Shown here piece by piece: positions 1-10,079 of a DNA stretch of 64,000 bases. Source of the DNA: Salvia splendens. Taxonomy: Eukaryota; Streptophyta; Magnoliopsida; Lamiales; Lamiaceae. The translations under genes were made by a program, and so were the position numbers. Every line of letters starts with the position of its first letter. Within the stretch, counting starts at the first letter, position 1. The stretch spans positions 31,758,293 through 31,822,292 of the forward strand of contig NC_056047.1 in assembly GCF_004379255.2 (NCBI RefSeq). The letters run 5' to 3'. The notes beneath the pieces are model-generated. The model did not search any database. It was given only the letters and a program-made list of their open reading frames with translations, and had not been told where the DNA came from.

Positions 1-1150
1 AAGCAAGTCAACCCCATCACACGATGTCAACCATGCATCTATGAATGAGTCTTAACCTTATGGATTTAGAGTAAACGGGGGGGCGCAAAACTCGTGGTCG
101 AAAAGGCTAGGAGCATCAAACAATTGGGATGGACGACGTGTTTGTTTCAAAACAAGACTTATATTTTATGGGGAAAAGTGTGATACTAGTTTTGCGAATA
201 TAATATCCAATATTAAATTTCAAACAATTACTGGGCGCTGCCTACCCAGACATAGTATAACACGGACTACAAATAATGGGCACCGCCTACCCAGACATAG
301 TATAACACGAACTACACATACTGGGCGCTGCCTACCCAGACAATAAAACGGTCTCTAACTACTATAGTTAAATAAATAAGCATAAATCAAATAGCATGCT
401 TATCACATAGGATATCAAATAATGCTCAATGAATAAAGTCAAATTTTATTCTCTAATTAAATGTGGACTTAAAATTTATATATCAATTCTAAATTAACAT
501 AATCACATAAATTAATATTAATAATATATTTATTATTATTAGTATTCAGTAATCAAATTAATGAATTTAAATAATAATCATATTATAATAATTGTGCATG
601 ATTTTGAAAAAATCAATATTAGATACACAATATCATTATTTAAAATAATATAGATCAATCACAATCTATTAATCTAATTAATATATTAACTCTCTGATCT
701 ATATTAATTCTTCTTTAATTTGTATGGAGTAGAAGAAGAAACACGATTAGAATACGCTAGGCAGAAATAAAAGACATATCTTCTTCAATCCTTCTCCTGA
801 CCATATACGTTCTCTAGTTATTATATTTAATCAAAAAGGTCTCTCATGCAAAAGTAAGGGGTGGAAGCAATTTCCTTTAGTCAATCATGTAAATTCTCGA
901 AGCTATGTCTTGAACCATCCAATCAAACCCTTCGAGAAGCCCTTCCTCAGTAAATGCACTACATCAGGGAACACTAACCTCCAATCTGAGCAACAAAGAC
1001 TCCTATGCAACCTCGTTGCTATACTCCTTAATCGTATGATCTGTTTTGTCTCCACTAATGCAAGTTCGAAACTAACGAGATACATATTCATTCAAAATTG
1101 AATAATTTTCACAGATCAATTAAAAGAATCAAATCAGAGTTTTGATTTCC
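1..1150. other. AT-rich non-genic flank
   Basis: I see no convincing gene here. The stretch is AT-rich and carries a short tandem repeat at 231-345. Copia-1 is inserted at its right edge, and the flank resumes at 6114. It may be the untranslated leader of an older LTR element, because short repeat arrays in AT-rich leaders also occur near the right edge of the window, but I could not pair it with an LTR. Confidence 0.4.
231..345. repeat. 45-bp tandem repeat with hairpin core, about 2.5 copies
   Basis: Copies begin at 231, 276 and 321. Each has the core CTGGGCGCTGCCTACCCAG (middle copy ATGGGCACCGCCTACCCAG), whose ends CTGGG and CCCAG can pair. The rest of the unit reads ACATAGTATAACACGRACTAC. 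The period is exactly 45 bp. Confidence 0.8.
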
Positions 1151-1155
1151 AAAAT
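1151..1155. repeat. Left TSD of Copia-1 (AAAAT)
   Basis: AAAAT lies directly before the LTR at 1156 and again directly after the other LTR at 6109-6113. Confidence 0.85.
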
Positions 1156-1419
1156 TGTAATAACTAATGATGTGCACTCCATTAATGGAGGAAGTAAGAT
1201 ATTATTGATATCAAAGTGGAGAATACAAAAACTGAGAACATACAATACTCGAGCAGAGTATTTATACTAGACTACTCCAAAATATCTAAGTAACTAACTT
1301 CTAACTAACTCGCCACCTCATGAAGCAGACGTCCACATCAGAATACAGCTCAGCTCATTCCAGAATCTTCCTGCGTCCAAGTTCACGCATGCATGACTCC
1401 AAGCATACCGTTCTCAACA
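1156..1419 (-). repeat. Copia-1 3' LTR
   Basis: 264 bp beginning TGTAATAACT and ending CTCAACA on the plus strand. It matches 5845-6108 with two mismatches (C versus A in CTTCMTGCG, G versus A in TACCRTTC). Confidence 0.95.
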
Positions 1420-1426
1420 CGCCCTC

Positions 1427-4400
1427 TCAAGATGGACCGTATATAGTATGAAAGTTCATCTTGTCTAGAATGGAATTGAAGGCGCTATCACCCAAAGGTT
1501 TTGTGAAGATGTCAGCTAGCTGAAGGTTATTCCTTATATGCAATGGCTTGATAACTCCCTTTAGATACTTCTCTCTAACCGTGTGGCAATCAATCTCAAT
1601 GTGCTTCGTTCTCTCATGGAAAACCGGGTTAGAACAAATGTATATAGCTGATTGGTTGTCACAATACAAAGGCACCAATTTCTCAACCTTTATTCCAAAG
1701 TCTTCCAGTATAGCTACGGCCCATACAACCTCACACGTAGCCTGAGCCATGGCCCTATATTCTGCTTCGGCAGAGGATCTGGAAATGGTATTTTGCTTCT
1801 TTCCCTTCCAAGAAACTATAGAGTTGCCAAGGAAAAGGCAATATCCGGTCATAGACTTTCTAGTATCCGGACATGAAGCCCAATCCGCATCAGAAAAAAT
1901 GCTAAGTGTCGGTTTTGAGCTGCTGGAATAGAACAGTCCATGTGCTGGAGTTCTCTTAAGGTATCTCAAGATTCTCTCGGCTGCTTGCCAGTGTTCTATG
2001 CATGGATTCGACACATATTGGCTCAACTTATGTACAGCAAAAGTAATGTCGGGTCTTGTGATGCACAAGTATAGAAGTCTTCCAATTAATCTTCTATACT
2101 TTGAAGATTCATCTAAGGCTGTTCCTGCCTCCATTTGCAGCTTCTTTGTAGGATCCATGGGAGTTGCTGCTGGTTTGCAGCCTAGAAATCCAGTTTCCTT
2201 TAATAAGTCCATAACATATTTCCTGAATACCCTTTTTGTTTCTAGCAATCTCAAGTCCGAGGAAGTATTTAGGGACTCCAAGGTCTTTAAACTTGAAATA
2301 TTTTGTGAGGAATTCCTTGAAATCATTAGTCATCTGTGGATCAGTTGTAGCAACTAGGATGTCATCAACATACACAACTATTCCAAAGAATTTCTCAGCT
2401 CCATCAGATTTGAAGAAAAATGAATGATCTGAGGGTGACTGATGTAGACCAAAATCCTTGAGTACTTCTGATAATTTCAAATACCACTGCCTCGAGGCTT
2501 GTTTCAAGCCATAGAGAGACTTTTTTAATCTGCATACTAGAGTAGATTCTGGAGTTGCCCCCTCAACAGTCAGCCTATCCACTTCTAGGCCCGGTGGAAG
2601 TGTCATGTATATTTCTTCTTCCAAGTCTCCATATAAAAAAGCATTGTTGATGTCTAGATGAGTCAGAGACCATCCTTTGATTGGAGCCAAGGCCAACATC
2701 ATTTTCACAGTTGTGAGTTTTGCAACTGGAGAGAAAGTGTCAAGAAAATCTACACCTTCAAGTTGTGTAAAGCCTTTTGCTACTAATCTAGCTTTATATC
2801 TCTCAACCGAGGCATCTGCATTAAATTTCACTTTATACACCCATTTACAATCAATGGGGATTTTTCCTGGAGGAAGGACTGTGATATACCATGTATCTGT
2901 TCTTATGAAGGCTGAAAGTTCCTCTTGCATTGCCAACTGCCATTCTTTGATAGTGGAGGCTTGTGAATAGGTAGCTGGCTCATATATGGAGGACATGAGG
3001 ACGATGTATTTCAAATAATCTGGGCTGAGTTTGGAAAGAGAGAAGTGTGCAGAAATAGGATAAGAGCAAGAGGATACAGAATTGCATATATAATCTGTCA
3101 AGTGTGTGGGCTGTTTGGATGTTCTGCCTGTCCTTGTAATGGTGGAGTTAGTTGGATTATTTTGAGAACTTGAGGAAGGTGATAGAGAAGAAGTCTCAGA
3201 TAGATTCTGAACTCCAGTAGGGAATTCAGATGATGAAGGAGAAGGCTGGGAGACAGAAGGATGCTGAACTCCAGTAGGGAATTCAGATGGTGACAGATGA
3301 GAAAGAGGGAAGATATCTTCATGAAAAACAACATTCCTTGAGATGATTTCTTGCATAGTGTCAAGTTCAAGAAGTTTATATCCTTTATAGTCAGCAGGAT
3401 ATCCTAAGAAGACACATTTAGTGGCTCTTGGAGAAAATTTGCTTCTGCCTCTTTCCAAAGTGGAAGCATAACAAAGACAACCTATAATTCTCATGTGTAT
3501 ATATGAGGGTGGTTTCAGGAAAAGAGCTTGAAAAGGAGTGATGTTGTTAGGTAGAACAGATGAAGGGGTTCGGTTTATCAGATATGAGGCATTCATGATG
3601 CAATCTCCCCAAAACTGAATTGGCAAAAAAGACTGAAACAGCAAGCTTCTAGCCACATTCAGAAGGTGTTTGTGCTTTCTCTCAACACGGGCATTTTGTT
3701 GTGGAGTTTCAACACATGAGTGTTGTACTACAGTTCCAAAAGAGTTGTATAGAGAGGTCAAGTTGAACTCAGGAGCATTATCTGAACGAATGGCCTTGAT
3801 TTTTTTGGAAAATTGGGTAAGAATGGTGGTGAAAAATTGTTTGAGTATGGTAGCTACATCAGATTTGTTTTGCATCAAAAAGGTCCAAACAAATCTTGAA
3901 CAATCATCAACAATGGTGAGGAAATATCTATATCCTTGATTAGTTGGTGGATTAAAAGGTCCCCAAACATCACAATGAATGAGATCAAAAGGATTAGAAG
4001 CAACAGAATCTGAAATTGAGAAAGGTAAATGTTGCTGCTTAGCAATGGGGCAAACCTCACATAAAGAGTGATATTTATTGCTGAATGAAAGAATTTCAGA
4101 CATAGATTTCAATTTGGTGAAAGATAAATGCCCAAGCCTTTTGTGCCAAACATCAATAGAGACAACAGAATTGACACAAACAGGGGAAAATTGAGCAGAC
4201 ATGGAATTTTCTGGTATGGAATTCACTTGAAGAGTGTATAAGTTCCCCATTCGATTACCCCTCCCAATCACTGTTTCCTGAGAAGCTTCCTGAATCACAA
4301 GAGAGTTTGGAGTAAAGGTTATGGAGCAAGATAGGGAACTAGTCAAAGAGCTAACAGAGATGAGATTAAAGCTAAAAGAAGGGACATAGAGAACAGATTG

Positions 4401-5033
4401 CAAGGTTATTGTAGGAGTTAAGCAGACTGTTCCTATGTGGGATATGGAAGCTGTGGAACCATTTGGTAAATTTACAGAGGCTTTGTTCACAGGATAAGAT
4501 GATGCAAACAAAGATAAATTGCAACATACATGATGAGTTGCTCCTGTGTCAAGGAGCCATACAGCAGGAGGAATGTTAACACTTGCTGTAAAAGGAAGAT
4601 ATAGAGTAGTACCTGTGAATGGGGAAGATTGAGAGTTTTGGGAAGTATTTAGTGTGGCTGAAGGAGTTGTGGATGAACTGATGGCAAGTTGGCTTTGCAA
4701 TAGAGAAATCAGCTGCTGGCATTGATCATATGTTGGCATAGCAGATGTTGCAGCAGACTGAGATTGCACAGCCCTATCCATCTGTTCAGTGGAAGAATCA
4801 TCAACAAAATTCACTGATTTATTTGGTCCAAAATCCTTAGGACTTGGTTTAAATTTTCCCTTTCCAAATCCTGGAGGAAATCCATGGAGTACAAAGCATC
4901 TATCCACAGTGTGATTTGTTTTTCCACAGTGAGAACATAACCTTTGGTTAAAGGATGAAGATGCAGCATTTGCAGAGTAAGGCTGCTCACTTAGCACTGG
5001 TGGAGTGTATGAAGTTACACTTCCTTCAATTGA
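1427..5033 (-). pseudogene. Copia-1 pol polyprotein (protease, integrase, RT, RNase H), frameshifted
   Basis: Reads in the gag frame from just after the TGA at 5034-5036 down to about 2230, then continues one frame away to the stop at 1427. In order: a CCHC zinc knuckle (CX2CX4HX4C, near 4930), protease LLDTGATHH (near 4550), a GAG-pre-integrase HHCC region, an integrase core with D...SDN...E, and reverse transcriptase with YVDD at about 2361-2372. RNase H has SDADWAS and the CDNQSAI block. The integrase second-Asp motif reads SDNAPEF, where SDNGPEF is more usual (Copia-2 has the latter). The frameshift falls between reverse transcriptase and the RNase H linker and looks like a small deletion. 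Such a copy would need partners to move. Confidence 0.9.
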
Positions 5034-5759
5034 TCACTGTCTTTCCTCTTGCAACACCAGAGAGAAGACTTTCGATAAAGTTGGAAGAGGAACCATGGAC
5101 AAAATGTGAGATCTGATTTGAGAGTAGGTTGAATTTAAGCCAACTAGAAACTGCATCACACACTCTTCTTCCTGATGAGTGTGCCATTTTGTTGTACTGC
5201 GGCATCTGCAGGTGGCGCAAATGCACCACGAAACTGGCTGAGTATTCTTATACTCATCCCAAACTATGCGGAGGTTAGTGAAATAAGTGTTGATATCATC
5301 CGATCCTTGAGATAATGTCATGAGCTTCTGGCGCAATTGATAAACATGAGCTGAATCACAAACTGAAAAGCGATCACGTAGATCTAACCATATATCTCGA
5401 GCATCATCCAAGTACATGATACTGGAGCAGATCTGTGGTGAGATTGAGTTCCTAATCCAGGAAACAACCATACTGTTGCAACGGATCCACGATTGAAAGA
5501 GAAGATCATTGGTATCTGGACGAGGAAGAGCTCCATTTACGAACTCAAGTTTATTCTTTGCGATCAAAGCCGTAGTCATTGATCGGCTCCAATTAGTGTA
5601 ATTCGATCCGATCAAAAGTTGAGATACAAGAGTAAGAGCTGGATTATCGCTCGGATGCAGATAATAAGAGCTACTAGTATCTTCAAAGTGATGATGAGCT
5701 CCATTGTTGTTGTTGCCGTTGATGCCATTGGCATTCGCATTACCTCGCCGGCCATTCAT
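5034..5759 (-). CDS. Copia-1 gag
   Basis: 241 codons from ATG 5757-5759 to TGA 5034-5036. The product starts with an Asn/Gly-rich tract, followed by the LTR-copia gag domain (Retrotran_gag_3 type, YYLHPSDNPALTLVSQLL then NYTNWSRSM) and a UBN2-like region (DINTYFTNLRIVWDEYK). In a fused gag-pol this frame would continue: the downstream pol is in the same frame and the related Copia-2 reads ERQRTIDG across this point. The stop is therefore best read as a single CGA to TGA change, although stop readthrough cannot be excluded. Gag packages the element RNA in virus-like particles in the cytoplasm. Confidence 0.85.
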   Translation of the reverse strand: MNGRRGNANANGINGNNNNGAHHHFEDTSSSYYLHPSDNPALTLVSQLLIGSNYTNWSRSMTTALIAKNKLEFVNGALPRPDTNDLLFQSWIRCNSMVVSWIRNSISPQICSSIMYLDDARDIWLDLRDRFSVCDSAHVYQLRQKLMTLSQGSDDINTYFTNLRIVWDEYKNTQPVSWCICATCRCRSTTKWHTHQEEECVMQFLVGLNSTYSQIRSHILSMVPLPTLSKVFSLVLQEERQ

Positions 5760-5830
5760 TTTGCTCGAAGAAGGGAAAAGAATGAAGAAACAAAGCTAGA
5801 GGAAGCTTGATTGAAGCGGAAGTTGAAAAT

Positions 5831-5844
5831 ATTCACTGATACCA
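5831..5844 (-). promoter_or_regulatory. Copia-1 primer binding site (tRNA-iMet)
   Basis: On the minus strand the LTR end is followed immediately by TGGTATCAGTGAAT, matching the 3' end of plant initiator tRNA-Met over the first nine bases (TGGTATCAG). Confidence 0.9.
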
Positions 5845-6108
5845 TGTAATAACTAATGATGTGCACTCCATTAATGGAGGAAGTAAGATATTATTGATAT
5901 CAAAGTGGAGAATACAAAAACTGAGAACATACAATACTCGAGCAGAGTATTTATACTAGACTACTCCAAAATATCTAAGTAACTAACTTCTAACTAACTC
6001 GCCACCTCATGAAGCAGACGTCCACATCAGAATACAGCTCAGCTCATTCCAGAATCTTCATGCGTCCAAGTTCACGCATGCATGACTCCAAGCATACCAT
6101 TCTCAACA
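5845..6108 (-). repeat. Copia-1 5' LTR
   Basis: 264 bp, promoter-bearing LTR for the minus-strand element. It is followed on the plus strand by the TSD AAAAT at 6109-6113. Confidence 0.95.
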
Positions 6109-6113
6109 AAAAT

Positions 6114-7092
6114 AACCATGATATAGATGGTGAGTCACTAGGGTTCAATGATTGTTGGGCTTATGGACTATTATAATTGTAGCCCAACTATAATTATTTA
6201 ATCCATATTAATCTAATCTAGCTCATATCCTTTCAACCCTCAACCGGAAATCTCTAGCATCGATTATTTGACACCATATACAGTTATTATAAGATGTTAA
6301 ATAAAATATATGGTATATTAAATCATTCTTATATAAATAGAAACTAATGGAGCTCATGAATGGTTAATATGCCACATTTGTATACTTCATATATAAGGAT
6401 ATTGAAAAATATTGGAGTATATTAGATTAAAAGTTACTTCATCCATTCAAGATTAAATATTTTAATTTGACTCGGATTGGATTTTAAAAAGTTGTTTGAA
6501 TGTGTATTAATAGGAGTCCCACTTTGGGTTTTGTAAAACTAGTATTAACACCCACGGTACATATGATTTTTACTTAATGAATACAAATTCTAAACAATTC
6601 AACATAAACAAAACCTAATATAATAATGTACACTTTAAAAAAATGTAATTCTCTCTTCTCACTCTAAGTGGAGCATTTTCTATTTGGCAAAAGATTTTAT
6701 AGTATGTTTTTCTTTAGTTGAGTGGTTAAATAATAAAGTAATACATACTATAAAGTAGAAATAATTATGTTTACATTTCAGAAAATGTGTTAATTAGAAT
6801 AAAACATATCCCATTTGTATACTAACACTATTAGATATATATACTCTTTCTATCCTTTAAAAATATGTGTACTTTTCATTTTGTGCATCCCATAAAAACA
6901 TGGGCAAGTCCATTTATGGAAAGTTGTTCTCAAATCATTGTTCATATGCACCAATTTATTTACAACTGTTACCACTATGGTCTACCATTACAACTCACTA
7001 AACACTAATAATATTGTTGGTTTCATTGTCCACTAACACTACTTTAACTACTCTTCTCATCCTCTCTCTTACTATGCCACTTGTGCATTAAC
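6114..7092. other. AT-rich intergenic stretch
   Basis: No gene is visible. The first part continues the flank interrupted by Copia-1. Around 6841-6910 there is a fragment resembling the end of a Stowaway-type MITE (CTCTTTCTATCC then ATATGTGTAC), without a matching partner. Confidence 0.4.
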
Positions 7093-7100
7093 GCTGTGCC
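7093..7100. repeat. Left 8-bp TSD of foldback element
   Basis: GCTGTGCC here and CCTGTGCC at 9334-9341, 7 of 8 identical. An 8-bp duplication is the hAT hallmark. Confidence 0.7.
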
Positions 7101-7411
7101 TAAGCATGCACAAACCGAACCGGCCCGGCGGTTAACCGGCGGTTCAGAACTGTCGGTTCATGAACCGGAATCGGGACCAGAACCGGCGGGTTGAACCAGC
7201 TGGCGGTTCGCCGGTTCAAGCGGGCCGGTTCAGGTTCGGCAAAATGATAAACCGTAACCGGCGGTTCAACCGAATTAAAAAAAATATTTATAAAAATTGA
7301 TTTTTATATTTAAAAACAATTTTTACAAATAAATGAATACAAGAAATTCATAATAGCCCATATATATTTGATGGGCTTGCGAATTTATGAAACCATTCTT
7401 GGTTGTTTCTC

Positions 7412-7461
7412 TTTTACAGAGACATCCTTGAATGTTTTATGTTTCACTTTCGATGTTAGAC
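7412..7461 (-). promoter_or_regulatory. USE/TATA module, left arm outer 3 (decayed)
   Basis: Minus strand: GTCTAACATCG (7451-7461), 32 nt, then TGTAAAA (7412-7418). Both boxes carry a substitution relative to the other modules. It points outward. Confidence 0.55.
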
Positions 7462-7484
7462 AAAATCATTCTTGGTTGTTTCTC

Positions 7485-7534
7485 TTTTATAGAGACATCC
7501 TTGAATGTTTTATGTTTCACTTTCGATGTTGGAC
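7485..7534 (-). promoter_or_regulatory. USE/TATA module, left arm outer 2 (box mutated)
   Basis: Minus strand: GTCCAACATCG (7524-7534), 32 nt, TATAAAA (7485-7491). One substitution in the upstream box; the TATA is intact. Confidence 0.65.
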
Positions 7535-7554
7535 AAAATATGTTGAAGTATTTT

Positions 7555-7605
7555 TTTTATAACTACATGTTTAGAGCATTCATTCATCTTTTTCCAATGT
7601 GGGAT
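7555..7605 (-). promoter_or_regulatory. USE/TATA module, left arm outer 1
   Basis: Minus strand: ATCCCACATTG (7595-7605), 33 nt, TATAAAA (7555-7561), pointing toward the left end of the element. Confidence 0.7.
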
Positions 7606-7991
7606 ACAAAACTTTCTTTTATCTTCTACTTTTCTTCATGTTTTGTATAATATATATAAACAAAATTATTATTCAAATATATTCTGGATTTATAAAAATA
7701 AATAATTATTGAGAAATATGATTTGTATATGGAAAATATTTATTTGTATAATAATTATTGTTAGGTTTATACAATTTGTATAAGAATTATTCTTTTAATG
7801 TGTATAATATTATTTATTAGTTAACATATACATAAATTTATAAACATAAGCAAATCATTAATGATAAATAACTAATGAATAATAGTTTATTTAATAATAT
7901 TTGTTATTAATTTATAATAATAGAAGATAGAGTATTAATATAGACGAAGAATGATGTACGATCTATCATATACTTATAAATAATGACTTTT

Positions 7992-8042
7992 GTCCCACAT
8001 TGAAAGAAAGAGTAACACATCCAAGAATGTGTAACTATAAAA
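7992..8042 (+). promoter_or_regulatory. USE/TATA module, left arm inner
   Basis: GTCCCACATTG (7992-8002), 33 nt, TATAAAA (8036-8042). It points inward to the palindrome centre. Confidence 0.7.
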
Positions 8043-8396
8043 AAGAATAATCCAATACACTCTCTTCCAATTTAAATGCTCAAGTCCAATATTAAGTATT
8101 GATATTTTAAAAATCAAAAGGTTTAACTTTAAGTAGTGTTTATTAATTTTTATAAATAAAATGTATTCAATATAAGTTGTAATTTTTAGTCTTATTGAAA
8201 TTTATTATCAATAAAATTGTAATTTTTAACTTATTGTTTGAAATTTGTTTAAGCAAATTTTATACATAATAAAGACTAAAAAGACAAAAAAAATACTCCG
8301 TACTTAAAGTTGGATTTGATTTTTAAAATGCCAATACCTGGATGAGAGTATATTGGATTTGATTTAATTTGGAAGAGAGTATATTGAATTATTCTC

Positions 8397-8447
8397 TTTT
8401 ATAGTTACACATTCTTGGATGTGTTACTCTTTCTTTTAATGTGGGAT
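8397..8447 (-). promoter_or_regulatory. USE/TATA module, right arm inner
   Basis: Minus strand: ATCCCACATTA (8437-8447), 33 nt, TATAAAA (8397-8403). Mirror partner of 7992-8042, pointing to the centre. Confidence 0.65.
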
Positions 8448-8833
8448 AAAAGTCGTTATTTGTAAGTTTATAATAGATCGTCCATCATTCTTTGTCTATA
8501 TTAATACTCTATCTTCTATAATTATAATTTAACAACAAATATTATTACATAAACTATTATTCATTAGTTCTTTATCATTAATGATTTGTTTATGTTTATA
8601 AATTTATGTATATGTTAACTAATAAATAATATTATACACATTGAAAGAATAATTTTTATACTAATTGTATAAACCTAACAATAATTATTATACAAATAAA
8701 TATATTCTATATACAAATCATATTTCTCAATAATTCTTTATTTTTATCAATCAAGAATATATTTGGATAATAATTTTGTTTATATATATCATACAAAACA
8801 TGAAGAAAAGTAGAAGACAAAAGAAAGTTTTGT

Positions 8834-8884
8834 ATCCCACATTGGAAAAAGATGAATGAATGCTCTAAACATGTAGCTATAAAA
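8834..8884 (+). promoter_or_regulatory. USE/TATA module, right arm outer 1
   Basis: ATCCCACATTG (8834-8844), 33 nt, TATAAAA (8878-8884). The intervening sequence is unlike that of the next two modules. Confidence 0.7.
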
Positions 8885-8905
8885 GAAAATACTTAAACAT
8901 ATTTT

Positions 8906-8955
8906 GTCCCACATCGAAAGTGAAACATAAAACCTTCAAGGATGTCTCTATAAAA
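8906..8955 (+). promoter_or_regulatory. USE/TATA module, right arm outer 2
   Basis: GTCCCACATCG (8906-8916), an exact match to the plant snRNA upstream sequence element consensus RTCCCACATCG, then 32 nt and TATAAAA (8949-8955). It starts 72 bp after the previous module. Confidence 0.75.
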
Positions 8956-8978
8956 GAGAAACAACCAAGAATGTTTTT

Positions 8979-9028
8979 GTCCCACATCGAAAGTGAAACA
9001 TAAAACATTCAAGGATGTCTCTATAAAA
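8979..9028 (+). promoter_or_regulatory. USE/TATA module, right arm outer 3
   Basis: GTCCCACATCG (8979-8989), 32 nt, TATAAAA (9022-9028), 73 bp after module 2 and nearly identical to it. Downstream, AGCCCAT and ATGGGCT (about 9060-9085) can form a hairpin. Confidence 0.75.
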
Positions 9029-9341
9029 GAGAAACAACCAATAATGGTTCATAAATTCCCAAGCCCATCAAATATATATGGGCTATTATGAATTTCTTGT
9101 ATTAATTTATTTGTAAAAATTGTTTTTAAATATAAAAATCAATTTTTATAAATAATTTTTTTTTTAATTTTGGTTGAACCGCCGAACCGGCGGTTCAAGC
9201 AAAAAACCGGCGGTTTTTTTAACCGGAACCTCTGGGACCCTTGGTGGGCCGGTTCCGGTTCATGCATATGATGAACCGTGAACCGCCGGTTCATGAACCG
9301 GAACCGGCGGTTTGGAACCGTTGTGCATGCCTACCTGTGCC

Positions 9342-9746
9342 ATTTCAATTGCCCATACTTTTATGAGAATGAAGAATTATAAAAAATGTTTCATGAATTT
9401 AAGTATATATACATGACTACTACTCATTTAAGCACATAAGAAAAAAGAAAATTTTTAAAAATATATATATAAATTTGATCACAATAACATAAGTACTCCT
9501 TCCTTCCGTGTAACACCCTCTGTTCAAAAGTCAAGCATAAAAAATTTTGACCATATTTTATAATTTAGAGTTATCATAGCTGGAATTTAATGACCAAAAC
9601 ATACTCAATGTTATTCTTAAGATTACATGATCATTTTTAGTTCAACAATTAAATCTCATATATGTGCATATATGAAATAAGCCGAAACCAAATACTATTA
9701 CAACTCCACAATTCATAAATTTTTGGTCATGAAAACAAGCTAAGGC
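9342..9746. other. AT-rich spacer
   Basis: No gene or clear element. A short CTCCTTCCTTCCGTG stretch near 9497 resembles a MITE terminus, but no partner is visible. Confidence 0.4.
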
Positions 9747-10079
9747 TTAGAGCATTAGTAATGGCGCCCGTCAAGGCGGAATTCCGACCGGCGTGCCGGA
9801 AGTCCGCGCGGGACGCCCGCCATTGTGCAAGTGAGGCACGGATACGGACATCCGCTGCGGACACTGGAGTTCCGCGGCGTTCCGCGGATATTCGTCGCGA
9901 CGTCTGTGAGGATGTCCGCCATTGCGTTGACTCCCACGGACGTCCGCGCGGACGTCTCGATTATTGAATTAATTTCTTTTTTTAATAATTCTATAAATAC
10001 GAATCGTTGAACTTCATTTCATTCTCACCACTTGTATTAACGAGTATCTCTCTCTCAAATACTCTTCTTTCGAAGAACA

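Larger units (their letters stand above)
1156..6108 (-). mobile_element. Copia-1, nearly intact Ty1/copia retrotransposon
   Basis: Full-length element of 4953 bp in minus orientation. It has two 264-bp LTRs with TG...CA ends, a 5-bp TSD AAAAT, a primer binding site for initiator tRNA-Met (5831-5844), a purine-rich tract next to the 3' LTR (1420-1435 on the minus strand), and gag and pol in copia order: protease, integrase, reverse transcriptase, RNase H. The LTRs differ at only two positions, so the insertion is recent. Two lesions are visible: a TGA between gag and pol at 5034-5036 and a frameshift near 2230. The small size and short LTRs resemble the Ale group, but that is only a guess. Confidence 0.95.
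7101..9333. mobile_element. hAT-like foldback element carrying reiterated snRNA-type promoters
   Basis: 2233 bp, ends TAAGCATGCACAA and TTGTGCATGCCTA (12 of 13 as inverted repeats), flanked by an imperfect 8-bp duplication. Almost the whole element is one imperfect palindrome: the left arm (7101 to about 8200) reappears inverted in the right arm (about 8220 to 9333). Both ends carry clustered AACCGGCGGTT-type motifs, as expected of subterminal transposase binding sites. No transposase is encoded, so it is non-autonomous. Each arm contains box-plus-TATA modules like plant snRNA promoters, listed separately. The superfamily assignment rests on TSD length and end structure. Confidence 0.8.

Noticed and set aside
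903..1101. ORFs of about 60 codons on both strands near the left edge
   Set aside because: Short, opposite-strand overlapping frames without a recognisable domain in repeat-rich DNA.
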